A stretch of DNA of 64,000 bases from Crocinitomicaceae bacterium (GTDB lineage Bacteria > Bacteroidota > Bacteroidia > Flavobacteriales_D > Crocinitomicaceae), in contig JAQXBM010000022.1 in assembly GCA_029252405.1 (NCBI GenBank), forward strand, positions 297,552 to 361,551, read 5' to 3'. Both the position numbers and the translations under genes were made by a program. The notes beneath the pieces were generated by a model, which had not been told where the DNA came from, ran no database searches, and was given only the letters and a program-made list of their open reading frames with translations. Shown in pieces: positions 53,742 to 62,652 of the stretch (positions within the stretch are counted from its first letter, which is position 1; every line of letters starts with the position of its first letter).

Positions 53742-56700
53742 ATGTATTTGAATACGCACACGTATTACAGTTTGCGTTATGGGGTTTTTGACGCTCATAC
53801 GCTCGTGGAATTAGCACAGGAAAATGGAATTTCATCTCTTGCGCTAACGGATATCAATACTACTTCAGCGTGTATGAACTTCATTCGGGAAGCACGAAAG
53901 TGTGGTATAAAGCCAGTAGTTGGTGTAGACATCAGAAATGGTGTTCAGCAACGTTTTATCTTGATTGCAAAAAATAACGACGGGTTCCAACGAATCAATC
54001 ATTACCTAACCACTATTTTGCTGAAAGAGGAAACGGAGCTTTATACTGCTCCCGAATTAAAGAATGTTTGGACGATTTATCCGTATGTCAAAGGTGAGAA
54101 ACGAACATTACGTGAATATGAATTCATCGGGGTGCGACCTGAGAATATTCCGAGTATTCGACTTCAAAAATGTGCCACGGATAAAATGGTCATTTTGCAA
54201 CCTGCTACCTTTCGAACAAAGAAAGATTTCAATGCGCACCGTTTACTTCGTGCCATAGATTTAAATACGCTATTGAGCAAGTTGCCAAGTACTGAACAGG
54301 CGTTTCCGAGTGATCAAATGTTGCCGCTCGGGCGCTTGATTCAGTTGTTTGAAGGGTACCCAGAAATCATTCGAAATACACGACGGATCTTAGAAGAAAG
54401 CACCATCGATTTCGATCTTTCCGATGATAAAGAACCCCAGAACCAAAAGACCTACACAGGCTCGGTAGAGGAAGACATGGATTTGTTGCTCAAGCTCTGC
54501 AAAAAAGGACTGAAATACCGCTATCCCGTTCCAACAGAGGAGATTTTTAACCGCATCAGCAAAGAACTCGATACCATCAAAAAAATGGGCTTCGTTTCGT
54601 ACTTTTTGATGAACTGGGATATCGTGAAATATGCGCGATCCAAGGGATATTTTTACGTAGGCCGAGGAAGTGGCGCGAACAGTGTTGTTGCGTATCTGCT
54701 CAGAATAACCGATGTCGACCCCATAGAACTCGATCTCTATTTTGAGCGGTTTATCAATTTATACAGGACAAATCCACCCGATTTCGACATTGATTTTTCA
54801 TGGAAAGATCGAGACGATGTGACGCGTTATATTTTTGAGCGATTTGACCATGTAGCACTCGTCGCGACATACAATACCTTCCAGCGAAAGGCTGTTTTGC
54901 GCGAGTTGGGTAAGGTGTTCGGTTTGCCCAAAGAAGAAATTGATTTATTGACGAAAGATCGATTGCATCCTTCACAGCGAACGCATTTAACAGATCTTGT
55001 GGTGAAGTACGCACACTATATTCATGGTTTTCCAAGTCATTTAAGTGTACATGCGAGTGGAATTGTGATCGCGGAGAAACCCATTCATTATTTCACGGCG
55101 ACATTTCTTCCTCCAAAAGGGTATCCAACGGTGCAATTTGACATGCACGTAGCGGAAGATGTCGGGCTTTATAAGTTCGATATTTTGAGTCAGCGTGGAC
55201 TAGGGAAAATCAAAGATACACTGGAGATTATTGGTTACAATCGTCCAGATCAAGGAGAAATTGATATTCACAACATGCGTCAATTCAAGAGTGATGAGCG
55301 GATCAAAACAATGTTGCGAGAAGCAAATGCAATCGGTTGTTTTTATGTGGAATCTCCGGCGATGAGAATGTTGCTGCGCAAACTGCAGGTGGATGACTAC
55401 CTCGGATTGGTCGCTGCGAGTTCGGTCATTCGCCCTGGTGTTGCCAAGTCGGGAATGATGAGTGAATACATCAAACGTTTTCGACATCCAGAACGAAGAA
55501 ACGACGCCAATCCAGTATTGCTCAAGCTCATGCCTGAAACTTTTGGGGTGATGGTTTATCAAGAGGATGTCATCAAAGTGGCGTATCATTTCGCGGGATT
55601 GACACTTGGTGAAGCGGATAAAATGCGCCGTGGAATGTCTGGGAAATTCCGATCCAGAGAAGAGTTTCAAGCGGTTAAAAACAAATTTTTCAAGAATTGT
55701 ACTGAAGAGAAAGGGCATTCTCCAGAACTCACTGCTGAAGTATGGCGACAAACGGAAAGCTTTGCTGGGTATGCTTTTGCGAAAGGTCACTCTGCTTCTT
55801 ACGCAGTGGAAAGTTATCAATGTTTGTTTTTGAAGGCCTATTTCCCCTTGGAATTCATGGTGGCGACCATCAACAATTATGGAGGTTTTTACAGCACGGA
55901 GCTCTATATCCAAGAAGCACGAAAATTTGGAGGGATCATCTTTGCTCCCTGTGTGAATAATAGTCAGTTGATGACGGTAATTGAAGGCAATAAAATTTAC
56001 TTGGGATTTCATCTCATTAAGTCGTTTGATAGCCAAATGGGAAAGAAGATTACCGTGGAGCGCATTCAGAATGGTCCGTTTAAAGATCTGAATGATTTCC
56101 TGGAACGGATTCCCGTTGGCATCGAACAACTAATTCTGTTGATGCGCATGGATGCTTTTCGATTTACGGGAAAAGACAAACGAACGCTGCTTTGGGAAGC
56201 ACACTTGAAGGTCAGTAAATCAGTGAACCCAATTTCACCACGAGACCTTTTCCGATTCGCACCAAAAGAATACCAAATACCGGCTCTCTCTCACACACAG
56301 GAAGAAGCAATTTTTGATCAAATGGAGCTATTGAATTTCCCGCTTTTTAGCCCATTCACAATTGTCCGACCTGATCCCACACCTTTCATTTTGGCGAAAG
56401 ATTTACATCGCTACGAAAACCAAAATGTATGGATTAAGGGGTATTTGATTCACGCTAAAAAGACAACTACCTCGAAGGGAGAACGCATGTTTTTCGGTAC
56501 ACTGTTGGATGAAGAAGGGGAGTGGCTCGATACGGTTCACTTCCCACAAATTGCCGCACAGTTTCCCTTCCGGGGCAAGGGTGTTTACAAAGTCTACGGA
56601 ACCGTTTTGATGGAGTACGATTGCACGAACATCCAAGCCATTTCGATGGAAAAGATGAGCATAATTGAAGATCCACGCTACTCGGAAGCGATGGAAGAAA

Positions 56701-56810
56701 AGGCGGGTGGTGTTGTTACGACCAATCGAAGGACGCACCAATGGAGTCGCTCGAATATCGCGCAAGCAGAGGTGAAGGCCAGTAAGGAAGCTCAAAACTT
56801 GGCTTCGTAG
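53742..56810 (+). CDS. dnaE2: DnaE2-type error-prone DNA polymerase III alpha subunit
   Basis: 1022 residues, shorter than the replicative DnaE usual in Bacteroidota. PHP domain (NTHTYYSLRYGVFDAHTLVELA, SLALTDINTTSACMNF), polymerase palm with RGSGANSVVAYLL and the catalytic PDFDIDFSWKDRD Asp pair near residue 345, YQEDVIKVA, AYAFAKGHSASYA, a tandem HhH region (VGIEQLILLMRMDAFRFTGKDKRTLLW) and a C-terminal OB fold (NVWIKGYLIHAKKTTTSKGERMFFGTL). The Y-family polymerase gene follows, as in damage-induced mutagenesis cassettes. No imuA/imuB-type gene is present, so the Y-family partner may substitute. Probably SOS-controlled. Confidence 0.88.
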   Translation: MYLNTHTYYSLRYGVFDAHTLVELAQENGISSLALTDINTTSACMNFIREARKCGIKPVVGVDIRNGVQQRFILIAKNNDGFQRINHYLTTILLKEETELYTAPELKNVWTIYPYVKGEKRTLREYEFIGVRPENIPSIRLQKCATDKMVILQPATFRTKKDFNAHRLLRAIDLNTLLSKLPSTEQAFPSDQMLPLGRLIQLFEGYPEIIRNTRRILEESTIDFDLSDDKEPQNQKTYTGSVEEDMDLLLKLCKKGLKYRYPVPTEEIFNRISKELDTIKKMGFVSYFLMNWDIVKYARSKGYFYVGRGSGANSVVAYLLRITDVDPIELDLYFERFINLYRTNPPDFDIDFSWKDRDDVTRYIFERFDHVALVATYNTFQRKAVLRELGKVFGLPKEEIDLLTKDRLHPSQRTHLTDLVVKYAHYIHGFPSHLSVHASGIVIAEKPIHYFTATFLPPKGYPTVQFDMHVAEDVGLYKFDILSQRGLGKIKDTLEIIGYNRPDQGEIDIHNMRQFKSDERIKTMLREANAIGCFYVESPAMRMLLRKLQVDDYLGLVAASSVIRPGVAKSGMMSEYIKRFRHPERRNDANPVLLKLMPETFGVMVYQEDVIKVAYHFAGLTLGEADKMRRGMSGKFRSREEFQAVKNKFFKNCTEEKGHSPELTAEVWRQTESFAGYAFAKGHSASYAVESYQCLFLKAYFPLEFMVATINNYGGFYSTELYIQEARKFGGIIFAPCVNNSQLMTVIEGNKIYLGFHLIKSFDSQMGKKITVERIQNGPFKDLNDFLERIPVGIEQLILLMRMDAFRFTGKDKRTLLWEAHLKVSKSVNPISPRDLFRFAPKEYQIPALSHTQEEAIFDQMELLNFPLFSPFTIVRPDPTPFILAKDLHRYENQNVWIKGYLIHAKKTTTSKGERMFFGTLLDEEGEWLDTVHFPQIAAQFPFRGKGVYKVYGTVLMEYDCTNIQAISMEKMSIIEDPRYSEAMEEKAGGVVTTNRRTHQWSRSNIAQAEVKASKEAQNLAS

Positions 56811-56816
56811 ATTTCG

Positions 56817-56899
56817 GACTTCGGCTCCGCTCGATGTCCAACTTTCCTTTAGATTTAACTACTAAAAACCCAGGGCGCTGGCTGAGCGGAGCCGAAGTC
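56817..56899. repeat. Inverted pair of GAGCGGAGCCGA elements between dnaE2 and the Y-family gene
   Basis: GACTTCGGCTCCGCTC (56817-56832) and GAGCGGAGCCGAAGTC (56884-56899) are exact complements of 16 bases, 51 bases apart, so the intergenic RNA could form a strong hairpin. Each half is itself a copy of the repeat core also seen at 61819 and 62588. Confidence 0.85.
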
Positions 56900-56923
56900 A
56901 GAAGCCCAGAACTCCCCAAAAAA

Positions 56924-58129
56924 ATGAGATCAATAGTACACATGGACCTTGACACCTTTTTCGTCTCCTGCGAGCGACTAATCGACAGTCGTTTGAATGG
57001 CAGACCCGTCATGATTGGCGGAACTTCCGACCGTGGAGTTGTTGCTGCCTGCAGTTACGAAGCACGGAAGTTTGGTGTTCATTCAGCAATGCCCATGCGA
57101 ATGGCAAAGCAACTCTGTCCCGAGGCAATTATCCTGCGTGGAAACTCAGGAGTCTACACGAAATTTTCGAAAACTGTTACCGATATCATTAAGGAGTCGG
57201 TGCCCTTGTATGAGAAAACATCGGTAGACGAATTCTACATTGATTTAACGGGTATGGATCGATTCTATGGCTGTCACCAGTTTGCGCAAGAACTTCGAGA
57301 GCGCATCATCAAAGAAAGTGGCTTACCGATTTCTTTTGGTTTGTCGATTAATAAAACCGTATCCAAAATCGCGACAGGAGAGGCGAAGCCAAACAATCAA
57401 ATCATGATTGAAAATGGAACGGAAAAACCCTTTCTGGCGCCTTTGTCCGTGAAGAAAATTCCTATGGTGGGCGATCGAACCTATCGAATGCTCTGCGATT
57501 TAGGCGTGAAGAGAATTGAGTCTGTTCAGGAAATGCCAATCGAGGTAATGGAACGTGTTTTTGGGAAGAACGGAACGACCATCTGGAGAAAAGCAAATGG
57601 AATTGATAATGCTCCCGTTGTTCAGTATCACGAACGTAAATCCATTTCTACCGAGCGCACATTTGATCGCGACACCATCGACGTTGATAAACTCAAAGGA
57701 ATCATGGTGGCGATGGCGGAGAACCTCGTTTTTCAATTGCGAAGAGCCAATAAATTAACGGCGTGCATCACAGTCAAAATCCGTTATTCTGATTTTCAAA
57801 CGTATACGCTGCAGAAGAAAATTCCATACAGCGCAGCTGATCATATCATCATTCCCATTGTTTTGGAATTGTATGAGCGCTTGTACAATCGGCGTGTTTT
57901 GGTTCGATTGATTGGGGTTCGTTACAGTCACATTGTTGAGGGAGCGCACCAAATCACCTTGTTTGAAGACCCGAACATTTTGGCTTTGTACCAAGCAATG
58001 GACAACATTCGAAAGCAATATGGGGATCGCGCCATCATGAAAGCATCAGGAATGCAAGCGAAAAGTATTAGTCGTTGGAATCCTTTTAATGGGGAGCCAC
58101 CACCTTTGTTGGCGAATAGGAGGAGGTAA
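56924..58129 (+). CDS. dinB: Y-family DNA polymerase (DNA polymerase IV type)
   Basis: The ATG at 56924 gives 401 residues beginning RSIVHMDLDTFFVSCERL. An in-frame ATG at 56834 would translate the repeat element, so it is unlikely. Catalytic residues: Asp in HMDLDTFF and the Asp-Glu pair in KTSVDEFYIDLTG. Palm and finger motifs: YEARKFGVHSAMPM and SFGLSINKTVSKIATGEAKPN. The thumb HhH (MVGDRTYRMLCDLGVKRIESV) and little-finger (TERTFDRDTIDVDKL) regions are complete. It bypasses DNA lesions with low fidelity. No canonical clamp-binding peptide stands out at the C-terminus. Confidence 0.92.
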   Translation: MRSIVHMDLDTFFVSCERLIDSRLNGRPVMIGGTSDRGVVAACSYEARKFGVHSAMPMRMAKQLCPEAIILRGNSGVYTKFSKTVTDIIKESVPLYEKTSVDEFYIDLTGMDRFYGCHQFAQELRERIIKESGLPISFGLSINKTVSKIATGEAKPNNQIMIENGTEKPFLAPLSVKKIPMVGDRTYRMLCDLGVKRIESVQEMPIEVMERVFGKNGTTIWRKANGIDNAPVVQYHERKSISTERTFDRDTIDVDKLKGIMVAMAENLVFQLRRANKLTACITVKIRYSDFQTYTLQKKIPYSAADHIIIPIVLELYERLYNRRVLVRLIGVRYSHIVEGAHQITLFEDPNILALYQAMDNIRKQYGDRAIMKASGMQAKSISRWNPFNGEPPPLLANRRR

Positions 58130-58147
58130 ACCTCCTACATACAAAAA

Positions 58148-58176
58148 AAACACCGCGCACTAAATGCACGGTGTTT
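58148..58176 (-). terminator. Terminator of the S74-domain gene
   Basis: AAACACCG and CGGTGTTT form an 8-bp stem; the A run on its left is a T run for minus-strand transcription from the gene ending at 58197. It may also stop the polymerase cassette. Confidence 0.78.
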
Positions 58177-58196
58177 CAGTTCAGGCTCAATGAAGG

Positions 58197-58904
58197 CTAC
58201 TTTCCTTTAATTTGTTTTTTTAATTCCTCAATTTCCTGCTGTTGTTCCTTAATTGCTTCAACAAGGATGGGAATTAACTCGTTGTAATTGATGCTCAATA
58301 ATCCATCTTCCTGTTTTTTCACAGCGCTTGGGATTACCTCCTGAACTTCTTGGGCTAAAAAGCCAATGTGCGCTTCACCTACTTCAACTCCGTCCTTGTC
58401 GGCAGCAATTGTCTTTGCTTTGATTTCGCTGATGTCATTTTTATTGACGCCAGCATATTTGTCTTGAGTCGCGCGATAGTAATAACTCACTCCGTTCAAT
58501 TTTTGAATCAACGCCAAGCTGTTTTTGATGGGTGCAACTTTTTCTTTCAATCGTTCATCTGAAGTTGTATACCAGCCCCAGCTTCTTGCGCTACCGGCAA
58601 TATCCAATCGGTAACTTGAAGAGCCCTGAGTTCCCATTCCTATGTGGTTGTCATCGCGAAGGAAAAGAATGAAGTTCGCCGTATTTGATGTTGGCCAAGG
58701 TTTCCAGAAGTTTAAACCATTGTTCCAATGTTCAAGTGCGTAGCGTCCATTATTAGGGACATTGCTCTCGATGCCAAAGGTCAAGGTTCTGTAATCGTCG
58801 TAACCAATTTGAATGAACTCATCATTCCTTACTTGAAGTTGTGAGAACGAAGAAAAAGAAACGAATGTCAAGATAAATGCAGATAATAAATTTGAAATTT
58901 TCAT
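58197..58904 (-). CDS. Surface protein with C-terminal peptidase S74 (tail-fibre chaperone) domain
   Basis: 235 residues: signal peptide MKISNLLSAFILTFVSFSSFSQ, a short beta stalk (residues about 25-110, LFLRDDNHIGMGTQGSSSYRLDIAGSA) and an S74/intramolecular chaperone domain (TSDERLKEKVAPIKNSLALIQKLNGVSYYY, then IGFLAQEVQEVIPSAV and LSINYNELIPILVEAI) with a terminal coiled coil rich in Gln/Glu/Lys. In phage endosialidases the SDERLK serine cleaves the domain off after trimerisation; here the catalytic Ser and Asp-Glu are kept. No T9SS tail is seen. Confidence 0.88.
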   Translation of the reverse strand: MKISNLLSAFILTFVSFSSFSQLQVRNDEFIQIGYDDYRTLTFGIESNVPNNGRYALEHWNNGLNFWKPWPTSNTANFILFLRDDNHIGMGTQGSSSYRLDIAGSARSWGWYTTSDERLKEKVAPIKNSLALIQKLNGVSYYYRATQDKYAGVNKNDISEIKAKTIAADKDGVEVGEAHIGFLAQEVQEVIPSAVKKQEDGLLSINYNELIPILVEAIKEQQQEIEELKKQIKGK

Positions 58905-58931
58905 GATAATTGAATGTTTAAATGTTAGTGA

Positions 58932-60482
58932 TTAGAAGCAAGGAGAGTCGTAAATCTCTGCTTTGAAAGTTGATTGATTTTTGATGATGAGTCCTTCTCC
59001 AAGGACAATTTTATGAGTGGCACGAAAGGTTATATCGCTTCCGGATTCAATGGTTATCAAACCAAAAGGGATTGTATTGGTGATATTGTATCCTGATAGG
59101 AGGTCAGTTTCTGCCGTTTCAACCTGGGTTCCCGTGTAGTACTTGTTTTGAACAAACTCAGTACCTAGGTCAATTGCTTTTTTCGCAGCTTGCTCAGCAT
59201 CAAGTCTACCAGAACCCAGCAAGCCGATAAAAGGTGCGTTTTCGGGTAAAGCATAGATATAGGGATCAGCTGTTGATGTTACGATGTCGCGAATTTCAGT
59301 TGCAGTCAAACATGGATTAATCCCAGCAACGAGTGCACAAACACCCGCCACTTGAGGAGAAGCAAAGGATGTCCCCCATACACCACCGTAGGAGCCATTG
59401 ATATTCGTTGTTTTAACATTGTAGCCAGGAGCACAGAGTGCTACTCGGTCATTGTGGTGATGTGTCGACGCAGGATTATTGATCGCTTGTGGATGAACAT
59501 CTTTCCAGTTGTTGGCTCCGTAAATAGGATCTACGTACCCACGATTAGATAAATGTCCTACTGAGCTCACAGATAAAACGGATGGATGCGATGCCGGATA
59601 TACGTAATTGTTACTACCGCAATGATCGTTATTGTTTCCAGCTCCTCCAACCAGAACAACATTTTCAATGTCAAGAATCGTTTGGTACAGCTGTTCTTGT
59701 GTGGAAGAGTAAGAACATGTATTAATCCAACTCATATTTATAACACGGACGCCTGGCATTTGCGACATAAGCAAAACAGCATTATCGTTACCCATTTGAG
59801 AAGAAAAAACGAAATTCGAATGTCCGCCAGAAGATGCGATGCCTGTACCGTTGTCTGTATCAGCAGCCGCGCAACCCGCGACAGCTGTGCCATGATACGC
59901 ATATATTCCGTTTGCGCCATAATTCGTCACAACCTGACTGATTTTATGTTGTAAATCATTATGGTCAGTTTTGAGGTAAGTGTCCAAAATTCCAATAAGA
60001 ATTCGCGAGTCACCCACGCTATAATCCCATGCACCAGTTGCTTTAATTAACTTCAAATGGGCACTGGCATGTGTATCGTTGTTTAGTTCGAAATCATTCG
60101 GTTCGTACAGCAGTTTTTCCTTTGGTTCGCAAATGAATTCAACGAGATTGAAGAGTTTTTTGAAGGTGCTGAGCTGTTTACTAAGATCATTTCGCTTACT
60201 GTAAACGGTGACCGATCGCTGTAAGAACTCGGTCTTGCTGGTCGGAAATGATTTTGATGCACTTGAAATGTTCTTTTCCAAGAACTTAATAGACTCTTTG
60301 TCGCCTTGCTGATTTCCAATTAGTTTTAGTAAATCGTCTTTGTTGAAACTATCTGGTACTTTCTCCTGATTCATGTTCACGTAGTACATGTAATGACCGT
60401 TTTCATCAGGGTAGCATTCTTGAGAAAAGGAAACAGGCGACCAAATTAGAATCAAAAGAACTAAATAGAATGAATTTTTCAT
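58932..60482 (-). CDS. Secreted subtilisin-like peptidase (S8) without a T9SS tail
   Basis: ATG 60482 gives 516 residues with a signal peptide, MKNSFYLVLLILIWSPVSFSQ. A prodomain-like region precedes the S8 core: Asp167 (IGILDTYL), His197 (AYHGTAVAGC) and Ser372 (GTSFASPQVAG), with Asn in GGAGNNND. Cys pairs (NTCSYSS, DHCGSNN) may form disulfides. The last 50 residues (SGSDITFRATHKIVLGEGLIIKNQSTFKAEI) are the short beta motif that usually sits just before a type A sorting domain, yet the protein stops there, so the export route is unclear. It is 27 bases upstream of the S74 gene and likely co-transcribed. Confidence 0.9.
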   Translation of the reverse strand: MKNSFYLVLLILIWSPVSFSQECYPDENGHYMYYVNMNQEKVPDSFNKDDLLKLIGNQQGDKESIKFLEKNISSASKSFPTSKTEFLQRSVTVYSKRNDLSKQLSTFKKLFNLVEFICEPKEKLLYEPNDFELNNDTHASAHLKLIKATGAWDYSVGDSRILIGILDTYLKTDHNDLQHKISQVVTNYGANGIYAYHGTAVAGCAAADTDNGTGIASSGGHSNFVFSSQMGNDNAVLLMSQMPGVRVINMSWINTCSYSSTQEQLYQTILDIENVVLVGGAGNNNDHCGSNNYVYPASHPSVLSVSSVGHLSNRGYVDPIYGANNWKDVHPQAINNPASTHHHNDRVALCAPGYNVKTTNINGSYGGVWGTSFASPQVAGVCALVAGINPCLTATEIRDIVTSTADPYIYALPENAPFIGLLGSGRLDAEQAAKKAIDLGTEFVQNKYYTGTQVETAETDLLSGYNITNTIPFGLITIESGSDITFRATHKIVLGEGLIIKNQSTFKAEIYDSPCF

Positions 60483-60737
60483 ATGATTAAATTTATAGTG
60501 ATCACTGCAAAAAAAAGCTGACTGATGCAGTATTCCAATCGGATGTTTACAATACTTGTTCGCTCTCCCGCTCTTGTTGAAATCCTTCAATGGACGATAG
60601 TTGGGTTTTGAAAAATTGTCGCATCCAATTGTAAGTGTTCATCAATCAACAAAACCTAACCAACACGTGGATTTTTTTTGGAAATAGTTTTTTTAACACT
60701 GGCATTATTTTCGTTTCTTGTCTGTTAAATCAACTGG

Positions 60738-61151
60738 ATGCCAGAGATGTTAATTTCCACGGATAAATCTAAGCTCGATCGACAAATGATTATCGAGTAC
60801 CTTCAAAGCAGCTATTGGGCGAAAACTCGATCTGCTGAAACGATCAAAAAAAGCATTGAACATTCGATGTGCTTCGCGGTTTATTCGGAGGGAAAACAAA
60901 TTGGATTCACACGCGTGGTGAGTGATCAATCAGTCTTCGCCTACTTAATGGATGTTTTCATTCTGGAAGAGTATCAAGGAAACGGCTATGGCAAAGCGCT
61001 CATGCAGGCCATTATGCAAGATCCTGATTTAGTAGATGTCGAAAATTGGTTCCTCCGAACGATGGACGCCCAGGGCTTGTATCAACAATTCGGATTCACA
61101 GAGTTAGAGTTCCCAGAGCGCACAATGGCCAAACGAAATTTCATTATATGA
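60738..61151 (+). CDS. GNAT-family N-acetyltransferase (small)
   Basis: 137 residues with the GNAT core: acceptor-side FAVYSEGKQIGFTRVVSD, motif A VFILEEYQGNGYGKALMQAI (acetyl-CoA pyrophosphate loop, here Q-G-N-G-Y-G) and C-terminal LYQQFGFTELEFPER. The substrate is not predictable. Its stop overlaps the start of the next acetyltransferase (ATGA). Confidence 0.9.
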   Translation: MPEMLISTDKSKLDRQMIIEYLQSSYWAKTRSAETIKKSIEHSMCFAVYSEGKQIGFTRVVSDQSVFAYLMDVFILEEYQGNGYGKALMQAIMQDPDLVDVENWFLRTMDAQGLYQQFGFTELEFPERTMAKRNFII

Positions 61152-61741
61152 ATACACTTGACTTTTCCCACGATTACATCTTAGAAAATGACAGAGTTCT
61201 TCTCCGCCCATTGCGACTAGAAGATTTTGAAATCCTTGAAGAATTTTCAATCAACGAACCCACACTATGGGAGTATTCTTTGCTCTCAGCAGCCGGGTCT
61301 GAAAACATGAAAAAGTACATGGATCACGCGTTTGCCGATAAGAAGAAGGAAACCGCTTATCCATTCATTGTCTTCGATAAAAGAACGAATAAATATGTCG
61401 GAAGTACGCGTTTTTACGATTATCAACCGCAACACAATACCGTTCAGATGGGGTACACATGGTATTGCAAAACTGCGCAGGGAACAGGTGTCAACAAAAA
61501 CTGTAAATTTCTGTTGCTCCAATTTGCTTTCGAAGACCTTGGGTTTGACCGCGTTGAATTCCGCGCGGATAACGACAATGAACGAAGTAAAGCCGCCATG
61601 AAAAGCATTGGTTGCACCGTTGAGGGCGTTTTACGCAGCAATTGCACAAGCCCAACAGGAAGAAGAAACAGCATTATTGCAAGCATCCTTCAAGATGAGT
61701 GGAACTCGGAACTGAAAGAAAGATTGAGAGCGAAACTGTAA
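61148..61741 (+). CDS. RimJ/RimL-type GNAT acetyltransferase
   Basis: The ATG at 61148 overlaps the previous stop by four bases, so the two are coupled; 197 residues. The pattern is RimJ/RimL-like: ENDRVLLRPLRLEDFEIL, MGYTWYCKTAQGTGVNKNCKFLLLQFAFE (motif A), VEFRADNDNERSKAAMKSIGCTVEGVLRSN. The family acetylates N-termini or small amines. Clearly not a duplicate of its upstream partner, which belongs to another GNAT branch. Confidence 0.92.
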   Translation: MNTLDFSHDYILENDRVLLRPLRLEDFEILEEFSINEPTLWEYSLLSAAGSENMKKYMDHAFADKKKETAYPFIVFDKRTNKYVGSTRFYDYQPQHNTVQMGYTWYCKTAQGTGVNKNCKFLLLQFAFEDLGFDRVEFRADNDNERSKAAMKSIGCTVEGVLRSNCTSPTGRRNSIIASILQDEWNSELKERLRAKL

Positions 61742-61818
61742 TTGGTTTTCTGGATCGCTTTGCCCTTGAATGGATTCCTGATTAGAACGATTCTTCAATT
61801 AGTTTAATCCACCACGGG

Positions 61819-61838
61819 CACTGAGCGGAGCCGAAGTG
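61819..61838. repeat. GAGCGGAGCCGA repeat element
   Basis: CACT-GAGCGGAGCCGA-AGTG: the shared core lies between arms that pair with each other. It sits one base before the msrA stop. Confidence 0.75.
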
Positions 61839-62480
61839 CTATTTCAACACCTCCGGCATTTTCGCCTTAAACGCATTCAACCTCGGAATAGAAACCGCTC
61901 GAATATACGATTGATTCGGGTGATTTCTCTCGTAGTCTTGGTGGTAATCCTCAGCAATCCAGAATACATCTAACGGAGTAAGTTCTGTTGTAACTTTCGT
62001 CCCGCTTAAACGAAGTTCTCTAATTGCTTCCTTGGCAATTTTTCGTTCCTCATCTGTCTCGTAGAAAATCGCAGAGCGGTATTGTGTTCCCGCATCCGGC
62101 CCTTGACGATTCAATGTTGAAGGGTCGTGCGAATTGAAAAATACATCAACTAAGGTTTCGTACGAAACGATATCCTCATCATAGTAAACCTTCACGGCTT
62201 CAGCATGACCACTTTTTCCTGTGCAAATTTCTTCGTAAGTCGGATTCTTCGACGCACCACCAGAATAACCCGATTCCGCTTCTTGAACACCTTTTACAGA
62301 TTCAAAAACGGCTTCAACACACCAGAAACATCCACTTGCGAAATAGGCCGTTTGAAGAGAGTCTAAATCCTGATTCATCGCTGAAGCGTTGGCATCGTGA
62401 TCGGAATCTGAACTGTGTGAATCCGATTGAGCGCAAGACATCATCGAAATACTAATAAGGAGAATGGTGAGAAGTTTCAT
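61839..62480 (-). CDS. msrA: Peptide methionine sulfoxide reductase A, exported
   Basis: 213 residues. The first 20 (MKLLTILLISISMMSCAQ) form a lipoprotein-type signal (the lipobox Met is acceptable but not ideal), then a Ser/Asp/His linker. The catalytic motif is ASGCFWCVEAVFESVKGV with the nucleophilic first Cys, followed by ESGYSGG and the FWIAEDYHQDY C-terminal block. It reduces the S form of methionine sulfoxide in envelope proteins. MsrB is not encoded nearby or in fusion. Confidence 0.95.
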   Translation of the reverse strand: MKLLTILLISISMMSCAQSDSHSSDSDHDANASAMNQDLDSLQTAYFASGCFWCVEAVFESVKGVQEAESGYSGGASKNPTYEEICTGKSGHAEAVKVYYDEDIVSYETLVDVFFNSHDPSTLNRQGPDAGTQYRSAIFYETDEERKIAKEAIRELRLSGTKVTTELTPLDVFWIAEDYHQDYERNHPNQSYIRAVSIPRLNAFKAKMPEVLK

Positions 62481-62587
62481 AATAAATGTGTTTTTCGTTT
62501 AGTTCGAAGGGAGATTGATATTCTTACAGACGTTTTCTGAAGAAATGTTAAATCGATTGTTAGATCATCTACATGCAGCATGTCCGA

Positions 62588-62609
62588 GGGGTGAGCGGAG
62601 TCGAACCCC
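62588..62609. repeat. GAGCGGAGTCGA repeat element
   Basis: GGGGT-GAGCGGAGTCGA-ACCCC: the core is flanked by perfectly paired arms that differ from those of the other copies. Located between msrA and the TPR gene. Confidence 0.75.
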
Positions 62610-62652
62610 GTTCTCAAAACCTTCGTCATTGTCTCCGTTCAGATATCGGTTT

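Noticed and set aside
55200..56129. 309-codon minus-strand frame inside dnaE2
   Set aside because: A long antisense frame opposite well-conserved polymerase sequence, with no protein features of its own.
56834..56923. Thirty extra N-terminal residues for the Y-family polymerase
   Set aside because: They would be translated from the dispersed repeat; the conserved protein starts at 56924.
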